DNA of 64,000 nt, from assembly GCA_031552405.1 (NCBI GenBank), contig JAVBMN010000008.1, positions 33,331 to 97,330 of the forward strand, in the 5' to 3' direction. Below, piece after piece: positions 1-10,700 of the stretch. The notes under the pieces are model-generated. The model did not search any database and was not told the origin of the DNA. It saw only the letters and a program-made list of their open reading frames with translations. The first letter of the stretch is position 1; every line of letters begins with the position of its first letter. The translations under genes and the position numbers were made by a program. Source of the DNA: UBA1794 sp031552405 (lineage in GTDB: Bacteria; Bacteroidota; Bacteroidia; Bacteroidales; Bacteroidaceae).

Positions 1-738
1 CGCGAAGTTATCTATTATATTGAAACATACGACGTAACTACTGTCCGAGCCTCTACTCCCATGTTCCTCCTGGCCCGGTATATCAAAAGCATGGGTATCA
101 AAATGGTGCTCAGCGGCGAGGGCGCCGACGAGATATTCGGCGGATACCTCTACTTCCACAAAGCCCCGGATGCAAAAGCCTTCCACGAAGAAACCGTGCG
201 CAAAATCCGTAAGCTCTACTTGTACGACTGCCTGCGCGCCAACAAATCCCTCAGTGCCTGGGGCGTAGAAGGGCGTGTACCCTTCCTGGATAAAGAGTTC
301 ATGGACGTAGCCATGCGCCTGAACCCCGCCTCGAAGATGGCACCGGGCACTACCATCGAGAAGAAGATACTGCGCGAAGCCTTCGCCGATATGCTGCCCG
401 AGAGCGTAGCCTGGCGACAGAAAGAGCAGTTCGGCGACGGCGTGGGATACGGATGGATCGACAGTTTGAAGGCCATGACAGCCACCCTTGTTACTGACGA
501 ACAAATGACCCATGCCGCCGAACGCTTCTCTGTAAACCCGCCTATGAACAAAGAAGAATACTATTACCGCACCCTCTTTGAAGAGCATTTCCCCAGCACC
601 AGCGCTTCACGCTCCGTGCCCAGCATACCCAGCGTGGCATGCTCAAGTGCCGAAGCGCTGGCCTGGGACAAAGCCTTTCAAAATATGAACGAGCCCAGCG
701 GACGAGCCATAAAGGATGTACACATCCAATCCTTCTAA
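1..738 (+). CDS. asnB: Asparagine synthetase B (glutamine-hydrolysing), C-terminal part
   Basis: Makes asparagine from aspartate, ATP and glutamine in the cytoplasm. The reading frame is already open at base 1, so the gene enters from outside the window and the N-terminal glutaminase domain is missing; about 245 of the usual ~550 residues are present. The synthetase domain is clear: the ATP-binding/adenylation signature SGEGADEIFGGY lies near residue 38 of the visible part, followed by the conserved block VEGRVPFLDKEFMDVAMRL and the C-terminal WRQKEQFGDGVGYGWID segment. The internal ATG at base 61 is not a start, because the 20 codons before it also match the family. The gene ends shortly before a strong hairpin terminator. 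Family assignment is secure; regulation is not visible. Confidence 0.95.
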   Translation, partial: REVIYYIETYDVTTVRASTPMFLLARYIKSMGIKMVLSGEGADEIFGGYLYFHKAPDAKAFHEETVRKIRKLYLYDCLRANKSLSAWGVEGRVPFLDKEFMDVAMRLNPASKMAPGTTIEKKILREAFADMLPESVAWRQKEQFGDGVGYGWIDSLKAMTATLVTDEQMTHAAERFSVNPPMNKEEYYYRTLFEEHFPSTSASRSVPSIPSVACSSAEALAWDKAFQNMNEPSGRAIKDVHIQSF

Positions 739-786
739 CACCCTCACGGAGCCGACATATCTACCTCGTATTTCTTTATGCTGAAG

Positions 787-829
787 AAGCCAGTGCCAAG
801 AGGCCCATCCTCCGGCACTGGCTTTTTTT
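787..829 (+). terminator. Rho-independent terminator of asnB
   Basis: An 11-bp perfect stem (AAGCCAGTGCC 787-797 with GGCACTGGCTT 814-824) is followed directly by TTTTT. It sits about 50 bp after the asnB stop codon and reads on the plus strand. Confidence 0.9.
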
Positions 830-847
830 ACAGCTGTTTTTGCAATC

Positions 848-1319
848 ATTGCATCAACCCTCCACGTTCCACCAACCTCTGAAACCCCTTCCTGTAAAGG
901 GTTTCAGAGTGGAGGCACATTGTAAATCATAGCTAGCCGCAGTATGGAGCTGGCAGAAAGAGGTCACAGCCAGCGGAAAGAGATTAAAAACACAGGCCTA
1001 AGTTTAAGGAATCTCAGGCCTGAAATTTGAAAACGCAGGCCTGACTTTATGCAATTGCAGGCCTGACTTTACGCAACTCGTGCGCACCAGATTTCGTGCG
1101 CACGAGGCAACTATCTGGTGCCCACCAATCTTTCAACTGATGCGCTTCAGCTAAACAACTCGTGCGCACCAGTTTTTTGAAGTATATCACCACCTATTTT
1201 TCATAAGGCTCAGCGGATTTTTCCGGTGGACACCTTCAGTGGAAGCACCACGTTCCACCTCGAAACTGCTTGTGGCAGGGCATTTCAGAGATTGGTGGAA
1301 CGTGGAGGGTTGATGCAAT
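848..1319. repeat. Composite intergenic repeat bounded by a 37-bp inverted repeat
   Basis: The ends 848-884 and 1283-1319 are inverted copies of one 37-bp sequence (36 of 37 bases match) that contains CCCTCCACGTTCCACC. Inside lie a 10-bp stem-loop (TCTGAAACCC 879-888 with GGGTTTCAGA 900-909) and an array of short palindromes: CAGGCCTG-type octamers start at 993, 1015, 1036 and 1058, and GTGCGCAC-type octamers at 1080, 1096, 1118 and 1162. No gene was found between 739 and 1419. The element resembles a small non-autonomous mobile unit; no target-site duplication was recognised. Confidence 0.7.
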
Positions 1320-1364
1320 ATGTGCATTTACAGAACATAATGAGCAAGTTGAAAGCGAAAAAGC

Positions 1365-1395
1365 TTGATTCTTTCTGCTGATAATCGTACTTTTG
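1365..1395 (+). promoter_or_regulatory. Bacteroidetes-type promoter for the PL26-like gene
   Basis: A -7 box TACTTTTG lies at 1388-1395 and a TTG of a possible -33 box at about 1365. This matches the Bacteroidetes sigma-70 form TAnnTTTG. The transcript would start about 20 bases before the ATG at 1420. The spacing to -33 is slightly long. Confidence 0.6.
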
Positions 1396-1419
1396 CGGCT
1401 ATATAACGAGTGATAGATC

Positions 1420-4400
1420 ATGAAAAGCAAAAAGCACTTCCTAAAAAGTGCCGTACTTGTATTGGCCGGATTCTGGATTTTCTCTGCACAGAACACAGGC
1501 GTACAGGCGGCAGGGTTTACACCCAAAGAATTCTCAAAACAATGGCAGATTGAAGCAGAAAAAGGGTCATTCCGCACCCACTTCCTGCACGATACCCTGG
1601 AAATATCCGCATCCAAGGGCCTGACTTTGTGGTACAAGGAAAAGATGTCGGGAGACATGGAGATTGAATACGACGCCTGTGTCATGGACGAAGGAAAGCC
1701 GGGCGACCGGCTGAGCGACCTGAACTGCTTCTGGATGGCTACCGATCCGCAGCAGGCTTCCATCTGGAACCGGGCCACATGGCGGAGCGGAATTTTTGAG
1801 AAGTATTACTCACTGCAGATGTACTATGTAGGATACGGCGGGAATGGAAACACCACCACCCGCTTCCGCAAATATGACGGAGATTATACCTCCTTCACCA
1901 CCTCACAAAAAACGCCTGCCATTCTTAAAGAATATACGGATGCATCCCACCTGCTGAACGCCAACAAATGGGTACATATACGTATAAAAGTGACAGACGG
2001 ACGCGTGGAATATTTCCGCAACGGAGAGCGACTGGTGGATTACCGCGACCCCTTCCCCTTGACCGAAGGATGGTTTGGGTTCCGTACTACCCAATCGAGG
2101 GTACGGATTGCCAACTTCAACTGGAAAAGGACAGAGTACAAGGAAGTACCCCTCCGCTGGATCGGCGACACCCCAAAGACTGCCACCAATGTAAGTTTTG
2201 GCGTTCCTTTCCGCAAAGGAGAGGTGAAAGACCCGAAAGAACTGCTTGTATATAACGAAACAAACCGCGAGATCCCTGCGGATGCGTGGGCACTGGCCCA
2301 CTGGCCCGACGGCTCATTGAAGTGGGTAGGATTCGCCACCACCGTACCGGGAGGGACCGAACAGATAAAAGTAAAAAAGGGAAAAGCGGAAGACACCCGC
2401 AAATCTCAGATCACCGTACAAGAAAAACAGGGAAAGATCACCCTTTCCACCGGCGCCCTGACGGCCTGGTTCTCGCCCGGCGGAGCTGCCCTCTGTGACA
2501 GTATGTACTGCGGCAGCCGCAAGATTGCCGGGGCTGCAGAACTTACCGCACTCACCGAACTGCGGAATGGCACGGCGGAAAGTGATGCATCCATCCTGCA
2601 AACCTCCTACTCCAGTGTCATAAAGAATATCACTGTGGAGCGAGCCGGTAAGACACGCGCCGCAGTGCGCATTGAGGGAGTACACGCCAATGCTTCCCGC
2701 GAGTGGCTGCCCTTCACCGTACGACTCTATTTCTACGCCGGAAGCGATCAGGTAAAGATGGTACACACCTTTATTTACGATGGCGATCAGGACAAAGACT
2801 TCATCAAAGGCCTGGGCATTCGTTTCAACACCCCGCTGCGTGAGGCATTGTATAACCGCCATGTGGCATTTGCAGGAGGCGGACAGGGTATGTGGTGCGA
2901 ACCGGTACAACCACTGACCGGTCGACGCGTCTTGCAGCTCGATGGCGATGCCACCCTGTACACACAACAGGTGGACGGGCAACGCATCCCTCCCTATGAA
3001 TCATTCGACGAGAAAGGCAAAAACCTGATTGACAACTGGGCATCCTGGGATAGCTACCGCCTGTCGCAACTCACGGCCGACGGGTTCAGCATCCGCAAGC
3101 GGGCCACTACAGACAGCCCCTGGATCGGCACAGCCTCCTCCACACGCTCACGTGGTTTTGCCTTTGCGGGCGATGTGAGCGGAGGTCTCAGCGTATCTTT
3201 GCAAAACTTCTGGCAGGCATACCCCGCCTCCATCGAGATCAATGGCATGCGCAGCCCGCAGGCAGAGCTGACCGTATGGCTGTGGAGCCCGGAACATGAA
3301 GCAATGGACCTACGGCACTATGACAAGGTGGCGCACGACCTGAACGCCAGTTACGAAGATGTGCAGGAAGGAATGAGCACTCCCTACGGCATAGCCCGCA
3401 CCAGCACATTAATGCTCCGCTTTACGGATAGCCTCCCGTCACGCACGGAAATGAACACTCTAGCCGATCAGTTCTCCGAGTCTACCCAACTGGCCTGTAC
3501 CCCCGAGTACCTACACCATTGCCGCGCATTCGGTATATGGAGCCTGCCCGACCGCAGTACTCCCGTCCGCACCCAGATAGAAAGTTACATGGATTCCCTG
3601 AACCTCTACTACGAGCGCAGTGTGGAACAACGCCGCTGGTACGGCTTCTGGAACTATGGCGACGTGATGCATGCATACGACCTGCAGCGCCATGAATGGC
3701 GTTATGACATTGGCGGATACGCCTGGGACAATACGGAGCTGGCCTCCAATATGCTCTTCTGGTACTCCTTCCTCCGCACCGGAAGCGCCTCAGCCTGGCG
3801 CATGGCCGAGGCCATGACACGCCATACCGCTGAGGTGGATGTATACCACCTGGGGGAAATGGCCGGACTGGGCAGCAGGCACAACGTAAGCCACTGGGGC
3901 TGTGGCGCGAAAGAAGCCCGCATCAGCCAGGCTGCCTGGAACCGTTTCTATTATTACCTCACCACCGACGAGCGTTGTGGCGACCTCATGACGGAAGTGA
4001 AAGATGCCGACCAGATACTTTACACCATCGACCCCATGCGACTGGCACAGCCGCGTGAGAAGTATCCTTGTACCGCCCCGGCCCGACTTCGTATCGGTCC
4101 CGACTGGCTGGCATACGCCGGCAACTGGATGACCGAGTGGGAGCGCACCGGCAACACCGCATACCGCGACAAGATCATTGCCGGAATGAAAAGTATCAGC
4201 GAACTGCCTCATGGCATCTTCACCGGTCCGGCAGTACTGGGATATGACCCAAAGACAGGAGTCCTGTCGTATGAAGGAGATACCGCCATCCAAAGCACCA
4301 ATCACCTGATGACCATCATGGGCGGCTTTGAGGTAAACCACGAACTCATAGAGATGCTCCCCCGGACCGACTGGAAGAAAGCCTGGCTGGATCATGCCAC

Positions 4401-4671
4401 CCGCTACGCCAGAATGGGTGGACGCCACTTCCGTGTTCCCAAGCTGACCGCCTATGCTGCCTGGAAAACAGGGGAAAAAGAACTGGCCACAGAAGCATGG
4501 GCCGAACTATTCAACCCCTCTAATGACCGCCCACCTGTGCTGAACATGAAAAAGGTAGTACCCCCATTTGTCCTTGAGCCGGTAGACGAAGCGAATATAT
4601 CCACAAACGACGCCGCCACCTGGGTACTCAATGCTATATTTATGATGGAGGTAATCCCAATAGACGAATAA
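1420..4671 (+). CDS. Secreted PL26-like exo-rhamnogalacturonan lyase
   Basis: Predicted to cleave rhamnogalacturonan I by beta-elimination outside the cytoplasm. Residues 1-30 are a signal peptide ending at VQA/A. Residues about 32-240 resemble the DUF6250 concanavalin-like module (key stretch RLSDLNCFWMATDPQ). From about residue 245 the sequence matches the PcRGLX-type exo-rhamnogalacturonan lyase family: a RIFT-like N-terminal domain (VPLRWIGDTP, WALAHWPDGSLKWVGF), then a beta-sandwich and a large helical C-terminal domain. At 1083 residues it is longer than single-module PL26 enzymes because of the extra N-terminal module. It stands alone between its own promoter and a bidirectional terminator, with no SusC/SusD pair nearby. 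Family call is from recognised sequence pattern; activity is inferred. Confidence 0.75.
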   Translation: MKSKKHFLKSAVLVLAGFWIFSAQNTGVQAAGFTPKEFSKQWQIEAEKGSFRTHFLHDTLEISASKGLTLWYKEKMSGDMEIEYDACVMDEGKPGDRLSDLNCFWMATDPQQASIWNRATWRSGIFEKYYSLQMYYVGYGGNGNTTTRFRKYDGDYTSFTTSQKTPAILKEYTDASHLLNANKWVHIRIKVTDGRVEYFRNGERLVDYRDPFPLTEGWFGFRTTQSRVRIANFNWKRTEYKEVPLRWIGDTPKTATNVSFGVPFRKGEVKDPKELLVYNETNREIPADAWALAHWPDGSLKWVGFATTVPGGTEQIKVKKGKAEDTRKSQITVQEKQGKITLSTGALTAWFSPGGAALCDSMYCGSRKIAGAAELTALTELRNGTAESDASILQTSYSSVIKNITVERAGKTRAAVRIEGVHANASREWLPFTVRLYFYAGSDQVKMVHTFIYDGDQDKDFIKGLGIRFNTPLREALYNRHVAFAGGGQGMWCEPVQPLTGRRVLQLDGDATLYTQQVDGQRIPPYESFDEKGKNLIDNWASWDSYRLSQLTADGFSIRKRATTDSPWIGTASSTRSRGFAFAGDVSGGLSVSLQNFWQAYPASIEINGMRSPQAELTVWLWSPEHEAMDLRHYDKVAHDLNASYEDVQEGMSTPYGIARTSTLMLRFTDSLPSRTEMNTLADQFSESTQLACTPEYLHHCRAFGIWSLPDRSTPVRTQIESYMDSLNLYYERSVEQRRWYGFWNYGDVMHAYDLQRHEWRYDIGGYAWDNTELASNMLFWYSFLRTGSASAWRMAEAMTRHTAEVDVYHLGEMAGLGSRHNVSHWGCGAKEARISQAAWNRFYYYLTTDERCGDLMTEVKDADQILYTIDPMRLAQPREKYPCTAPARLRIGPDWLAYAGNWMTEWERTGNTAYRDKIIAGMKSISELPHGIFTGPAVLGYDPKTGVLSYEGDTAIQSTNHLMTIMGGFEVNHELIEMLPRTDWKKAWLDHATRYARMGGRHFRVPKLTAYAAWKTGEKELATEAWAELFNPSNDRPPVLNMKKVVPPFVLEPVDEANISTNDAATWVLNAIFMMEVIPIDE

Positions 4672-4708
4672 GCGATTTCCAAGAACAAGTATATATACCA
4701 AAACAAGA

Positions 4709-4741
4709 GAGGCCGTTACAAGATATTTTTGTAACGGCCTC
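4709..4741. terminator. Bidirectional terminator between convergent genes
   Basis: A 13-bp perfect stem (GAGGCCGTTACAA 4709-4721 with its complement at 4729-4741) lies between the stops of the plus-strand lyase and the minus-strand CotH protein. Short T-rich tracts follow on the plus side, so it probably serves both genes. Confidence 0.75.
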
Positions 4742-4772
4742 CTTTCAGTTCCTAAAAATAGGGCTTCTAAAT

Positions 4773-7718
4773 CTATCTAAGGAACTTTATTTGCAGGTAT
4801 TCCCCGTTCTTCTCAAGAACAAGCGTGTATGAACCTTCCGGAAGAGAAGAGATTTCAATCATATTATGTCCATATAGAGTTGCAGACTGGTATATCAACT
4901 GCCCATCCATAGTATAAATTCTTGCCTGCACCTCTTTCTCAGATTCTATGCAAAGTTGGGTATGAGAACTGTTTGTATAAACAGATGCAAATGGAGTTGC
5001 CTGAGTATCATTATCTAAATCTGTAAGAAGCACATATTCTTCAGTATAATCACTGATGTTATAAGTGGAATATTGATTTGCCTTATTAAATGTAGGGTTA
5101 TCAAAGAACACCAAATATTCTGCTCCATCAGGGTAACGTCCATAAGAGGTGGTTCCGCTGTGCATAGCATAGCGTATAGAATCAACCAGCAGTAAGTTGC
5201 CATCCTTGCCACGTTTTGATAGATAAACGCTTCCGCCTTCTTTGGCCAACTTGAAGTTGGCATGCAATACGCCCCGTTCAGGCTTTTTGCTACACCATAC
5301 AATCGCTCTTCCATGTGCCGGAATTATTGTTTCCCCATTGCTATCGGAAGAGAAATGGAACAATTCATAATCCGCAGGATTGTTAGAGAGATAATAATCC
5401 TTCATATCAATGTCATAGTATGCTGAGTTATAGATCTCAATCCAGTCTTCTATCTTGAACGTATTATCTGCAAAGATGCTATTCTCCGCACTTATCTCAT
5501 TGATGTATAGTCCTGCCCTCCGACTCTTCTCGACTGGTTCATACACCGCCCTGACAGTTGTACTATCGGTGAGAACCAACTCAATAGAAGGGCTGTCATA
5601 ATAAAAAGTACGTCCGTTTGTAGTAATCTCCCAATGCTTAAAACATTCTTCACTCTCATAAAGAGGAGCCGTTAAAGCCAATTCCCGATCTTGGAAATAC
5701 TTTCCATCATAAGGTAAAACAGGAATAAACTGCTGATTAAAACCTAAGGATACACTCGGTTGGCTAGAGGTAATAAACAGGCCATGAGGAATTCCAAGGT
5801 CAAAATTCTCCTGCAGATTATAATACGCCTGTTGCCAGGCAATATACACTGCTTTATTGATATCCTTCACTCCCTTATCCAGGTCTTTGGCTTGTTCCGG
5901 CCACCGTTGCTGATAATAAGGATACTCAGAGGCAATACGCTCCTTCATTAGTGCCGTTTGTTTTGTAAAACGCTCAGGGTTATATACAGAGCCGGCTACT
6001 ATACATTGGGTGGTAATATACTGATTTTCAAAGTGCTTATTCTTTAATAAATAGAATATCATCTTCTCTGCAAAGGTTGTACTTGAGCTTTCTTTCATCT
6101 CTCTCAGTTTGTTATCCTTAACAGACGAACTACGCATACCTTTATCCAAATCATTCAGCAGCCACCGCCATTTAGCATCTTCCTCTTTGGGACGAAAGAA
6201 CTTCTGATTATTACGAGGCCAGTCTGTATTTCCTATAAATAACTCCACAGACATATAATACAGATAATTATCTATATCTATCATCTGGACGGCCTGATTA
6301 TACAAGGAATCAGCACTAAGGTCAGCAGTCCTTATGAAACTCTCCATTTTCTTGTATTCTTCAAGATTTCCTACAACGGGGATTTCATCCCAAGCTCTTT
6401 CAATAAGATCGAACTCATCCTTTCCATACCCATAATTGGAATAGAGGTTATCCTTACTGCTACGCTCTCGCAAGTTCAGAATTCCCCAGTACTCTCCATT
6501 CAGATATATCGCTGCAGGAGAATAAGCCTGATAAGTGAGTGGCGTTACATCTGCCATACTTTGGATGGCCGCATCACGAATGATAGCGCCTCCTGACGAA
6601 TACTGTCCACCATTACGAAGGATTATACTCTTGAAACGCCTTCCGGGCCGATCTAAAAAAAATGGGTAGTCCAGACGGTTTGTACCATACTTCTTACCAG
6701 CCTTCACGGTAAATGATTTCTGAGGATACTCCCGTGAGGCATTTCCACTTATTGCTAGCCCGACTTCCTGATTCAGCTTCAGTTCATGCTGCTTATCCAA
6801 GAACTCCATATTACCAAACCGGGTCCATTCTTGATTCCAGTTGGCCTTTTCGTTGCTTGCTTTTACGGCACCATTTGTCCCGATACAGTAAATTCCAATA
6901 GAATCGTTATATAGAAAGACACTATCCATAGTCAGAAAAACAACCGGAAGATCCGACTCGCGCTCGTCAATCATGTAGGTCGCCGTAGATATACTACCCT
7001 CCAGAAAGTTGGGAGCAAAAGCTTTTGCTCTCAATGGAGTTGTTTTAGATATCAGGAGGGGAGAGTTCGTATACAAACGACCAAACTCCTCTGTCGGCAC
7101 AGTACCATCCATTGTATAGTACACCTTTGCACCGGCAGTTGCACAACAAATACTCACAGAAATCAGAGCGTTATAGAAACCACTCTTCATGGAGAATTCC
7201 GGAGCCTCAACGCGCTCATAGCTTATTACAGACTGATTATTTGATGCACAAAACGTGGATTCCAAGAAATGGCCTACAGGAGCCTCTTTGTCTCCATCCC
7301 GGCTTCTTCCATAACTCACATTTGTAAACTGATCAGGATAGTATAACACATCCAAAACCTCTCCCTCTTTAGTAGAAACAGAGAGATAACCACCCTCTGC
7401 ATCGACATCCAGATTGCCACCTTTCCCATCATTCACCTCATCATTGATCCACACCACAGCATAACCATGAGCAGGCAACTTCCGGGAAGTTTTTAATGTG
7501 TATTTCCGTACTCTGTCTTCTTCATCGGAAAAACAAAAATCCTTTAAATCAAGATCCTCTGAGGATGAGTTATACAACTCAATCCACCCGCTATAATCAT
7601 AACTAGGATCCAGCTGTTTGCTTACGTTGCAAATAGATATCTCATTAATTACAATCTGCGAAAAGAGGCCCTGGGCTATTATCGTCAGGCTAAGCCATAC
7701 AAAAAATCGTTTTCTCAT
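4773..7718 (-). CDS. Secreted CotH-kinase-like protein with two lamin-tail domains (CotH-A)
   Basis: A 981-residue exported protein. Domains in order: signal peptide 1-20; lamin-tail domain about 22-150; chitobiase/beta-hexosaminidase C-terminal-like domain about 175-250 (YYTMDGTVPT); CotH kinase-like domain about 255-610; a short bacterial-repeat domain about 690-745; second lamin-tail domain about 750-885; C-terminal type IX-like sorting domain about 915-981. In the kinase-like part, KWRWLLNDLDKGM carries the DLD (523-525) expected for metal binding, and AIYLNGEYWGILNLRE is typical of the family. CotH of Bacillus phosphorylates spore-coat proteins; the substrate here is unknown. It is the last gene of a three-gene minus-strand set and starts 49 bp after gene B. 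Domain calls are firm, function is not. Confidence 0.85.
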   Translation of the reverse strand: MRKRFFVWLSLTIIAQGLFSQIVINEISICNVSKQLDPSYDYSGWIELYNSSSEDLDLKDFCFSDEEDRVRKYTLKTSRKLPAHGYAVVWINDEVNDGKGGNLDVDAEGGYLSVSTKEGEVLDVLYYPDQFTNVSYGRSRDGDKEAPVGHFLESTFCASNNQSVISYERVEAPEFSMKSGFYNALISVSICCATAGAKVYYTMDGTVPTEEFGRLYTNSPLLISKTTPLRAKAFAPNFLEGSISTATYMIDERESDLPVVFLTMDSVFLYNDSIGIYCIGTNGAVKASNEKANWNQEWTRFGNMEFLDKQHELKLNQEVGLAISGNASREYPQKSFTVKAGKKYGTNRLDYPFFLDRPGRRFKSIILRNGGQYSSGGAIIRDAAIQSMADVTPLTYQAYSPAAIYLNGEYWGILNLRERSSKDNLYSNYGYGKDEFDLIERAWDEIPVVGNLEEYKKMESFIRTADLSADSLYNQAVQMIDIDNYLYYMSVELFIGNTDWPRNNQKFFRPKEEDAKWRWLLNDLDKGMRSSSVKDNKLREMKESSSTTFAEKMIFYLLKNKHFENQYITTQCIVAGSVYNPERFTKQTALMKERIASEYPYYQQRWPEQAKDLDKGVKDINKAVYIAWQQAYYNLQENFDLGIPHGLFITSSQPSVSLGFNQQFIPVLPYDGKYFQDRELALTAPLYESEECFKHWEITTNGRTFYYDSPSIELVLTDSTTVRAVYEPVEKSRRAGLYINEISAENSIFADNTFKIEDWIEIYNSAYYDIDMKDYYLSNNPADYELFHFSSDSNGETIIPAHGRAIVWCSKKPERGVLHANFKLAKEGGSVYLSKRGKDGNLLLVDSIRYAMHSGTTSYGRYPDGAEYLVFFDNPTFNKANQYSTYNISDYTEEYVLLTDLDNDTQATPFASVYTNSSHTQLCIESEKEVQARIYTMDGQLIYQSATLYGHNMIEISSLPEGSYTLVLEKNGEYLQIKFLR

Positions 7719-7767
7719 TTTCTACTACATCTCTAACCGTTCTACAATTTCTCTCCTGATCATGCCT

Positions 7768-10700
7768 CTATTCCATTATCAGTATTTCTTTCAAAGAATA
7801 GCCTTTCTCCGTGTGTAGCTGAAGAATATACATTCCTGTACTTAGGCCCTCTCTCTTAATCACGATTTGATCTGCATCAAAGTATTCTTCATACCGTATC
7901 TGCATACCTAACGCGTTGTAAATGGTAAGTGAGACCTTCCCTGTTTGAAGTTCCTCAGGCAGGCTTATGTAGGACTCAGACACACATGGATTCGGATACA
8001 CAGAAATCCGGAGCTCTCCATTGCGAAGCGCAGGCAGCTCTGAGAACATGCTGTTTTTACGCCCAGGTGTTCCTCTCAATGGAGAGGTAACCCAGTTTTC
8101 ACCCTGACCATTATCTAATGTGTGGTTAATCAGCTCAATTGTTGAACCGCTGTCATTTGCTCCTGTAGGCCACGGGCTTACGCTCTTATATTGAACTTGA
8201 TCTATCAGAACTCCCAAGTCATTATATAAACGAAGATGATCTCCTGCACTTCCTAATCCAAAATCAAAATCTCCCCGGTAATTCCCTACTTCCGGATACA
8301 ATGCTGTGAACTTATTCATGCTTTCACATAACACGATATAACCTTGTGCCGGTATCTTCGTGTTATCAGGGAAAATATAAGAATGTTTGTCATTATCATC
8401 TTTGAAGCACCATCCGGATATATCCAAGGTATAATCCTGAGGGTTATAGAATTCAACCCAGTCACCTGCATCAAAGACTGGAGAAGAGGCATAATTCACC
8501 TCATTAATAATTAAATAATCAGGTTCTACCTCCACTTCTTTGAAATATGCTGTAACAAGAGTATTCGACAAAGAAGCCAGGCTTATCAATATCGTATCAT
8601 TGCTTTCGTTTGTACTCCAGTGAGAAAATACATATCCTTTTTTAGGAATAGCAACCAATTGCACCGGAACTTCTGCAAAATAGCTTCCTGTCCACGGATA
8701 AGGCTTCGAGGAATCTTTCAATCCAACAGTACTCTCATTGATATGGATAGTATTTACTTTAATAGTACCCTCATCAATAGTAGAATTGACGGTAAGCAAT
8801 GTAGTATCCGAAAGATTAAAACGATCTTTCAGGTGCTTCCGCATGTAAGAAGGGCGAGTCTGAAAGAAATTAGCTATACTGGCATAATTCTGCTCCTTAC
8901 TAATACTACCCCAACGTGCTATATGGGCATCTATATCCAAAGCCATATCCGCTTTCATAGAGTCCAATACAGCTATAGTACGATTCGGAAGGAAAGTCGT
9001 ATTCATCTGATCACAGAACATATTAATGAATGTGTTTCTTGGCTGAAAAGCTTCAAGCAGGCTTCGTAGTATCACAGTTGATTTCTCTCCATCCTTTGTT
9101 GTAGTGTATGATAATCTATCGTATGAAGGTTGTGCAAACCCTTGATCCAGATCATATGTAATCCATCTCCAACGTCCGTCGTGTCCGAAAGCTGCATTCG
9201 GGAAATACTGAGAAGTACGTTTCTTCCAAATCTTCCTGTTGTTCCCTAGGAAATCGGTGTTATTTACATAGATCTCAATCATGAAATGAGTGAGATAATT
9301 ATCAATATCTATTTTACTAGCTAAGTACTCATAATTGGCAGGATCTGATAACTGATTGCTCTTACAGAAGGCTTCTATGGCAGAATAGTCTACATATTCA
9401 TAGTCATACCCTTCATTTATCTTCTCCGTAGCTGCATTTGCAATAATCACTTCAGTAGGATTAATGTTATAATGGCCGCTAAAGTAGTATTCATCAAAGT
9501 TTTCACGCATATTCATAATCCCCCAGTACTCACCATTCAGAAAGTGAATCACAGCTCTTGAATCTTGTACATTGCAATTCAAATGCCTAACAAGCTGGTG
9601 AGCCATAGCATCATGGAACAGGTTTGTAGCCCAATTATTACCTGAGTTTCTAGCCAAGAATGAATTGAACACCCCTATTTCAGCTTGCCCAATAAAAGGA
9701 TGTTGTTGCAAACCAGGAAAGAAAGCATGATTGAAGACACCGGCATCACTACCAAACCTCTTTTTTGCATCAAAGCGTAGCGATTTACGAGGCCAGTTTG
9801 TAGAGAAGTTCCCATGAACACGCATGGATGCATTTTGCACATACTCTACCTCTCCTGCTTTGGAGAAGATTTCAAAATGCGCAGGACGCTCCCAACCCTG
9901 CATAAAGTTAGCATCAGGTGTTGTTTGATCACGGGTCTTATCATAACGGGCTCCTGGAACATAGATACCTGTATTATAATCAAACAATGCAGAATCCGGA
10001 CACACCACAGAAATTACGGGCAAATGGAATCGGTTATTAATCAATGGATCCACAAAGAAAGTCTGAGTAACGACCCTACTATCTATTGCTCCTTGTTTTC
10101 TGCATATTGCTCTGACAACTGTCACATTGCCAACCGAAGGATTAGGGCCTCCCTGCTTCCTATAGTAAGCAGGAATCAGAGAACGGTCACCTTGCTGATT
10201 ACCTTTTGGATCTATCAAAATAGATCCTTTGTAAAGCATGGTAGTTGATTTACGTGCAGTTGGCTGAGTATTTGCACTTGAATAATCATACTTCACCGGA
10301 AACTCAGTTCCGTCTAACGCATTGACATCGGGAATAGACCCATCCAGAGTATATAAGATCTCTGCATTAGGATCATCACTGGTAATGGTCAGCTGGATAG
10401 AATTCGTATAAAAACCTGCATCGTGAGAGAAAAGAGGAAAGTTCATCTGCGACGTATATGAACTTGCTGCATTTACAGCACCAGGAGTTGGCGAGGTAAA
10501 GAAAGCATATTCTCCATTACTTGCCAATCCATACGACTGGTCTGTGGATAATGCCGGAACCACTATCTGATCCATCGTAGCACCATCCGGTTGGGTTAAC
10601 GTAACAGTTTCTCCAGCATCACTCAACTTAAAGTTTGTATGAAAACTCTGAAACGGAAGATTGTATTTTTTTGCCAGGAAATTCTCAACCTGACGACGCT

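Noticed and set aside
639..932. 97-codon plus-strand frame overlapping the asnB end
   Set aside because: It overlaps asnB in another frame, runs through the terminator hairpin and into the repeat, and has no family similarity.
993..1169. CRISPR-like look of the regularly spaced octamers (also 19318-19480 and 49333-49470)
   Set aside because: The repeated unit is only 8 bp, spacers are 13-14 bp, two unrelated octamers are mixed and no cas genes are present. It is a phased palindrome array, not a CRISPR.
1320..1395. Idea that the 848-1319 inverted repeat is a promoter inverton for the PL26-like gene
   Set aside because: The promoter at 1365-1395 lies outside the repeat, and no consensus promoter was found between the arms.
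2314..2982. Long open frames antisense to the PL26-like gene, also at 18466-19224, 20993-21829 and 22449-23159 (minus) and 30700-31608 (plus)
   Set aside because: They lie wholly inside well-supported genes, have low-complexity or unnatural composition, no promoter or start context, and match no family I know.
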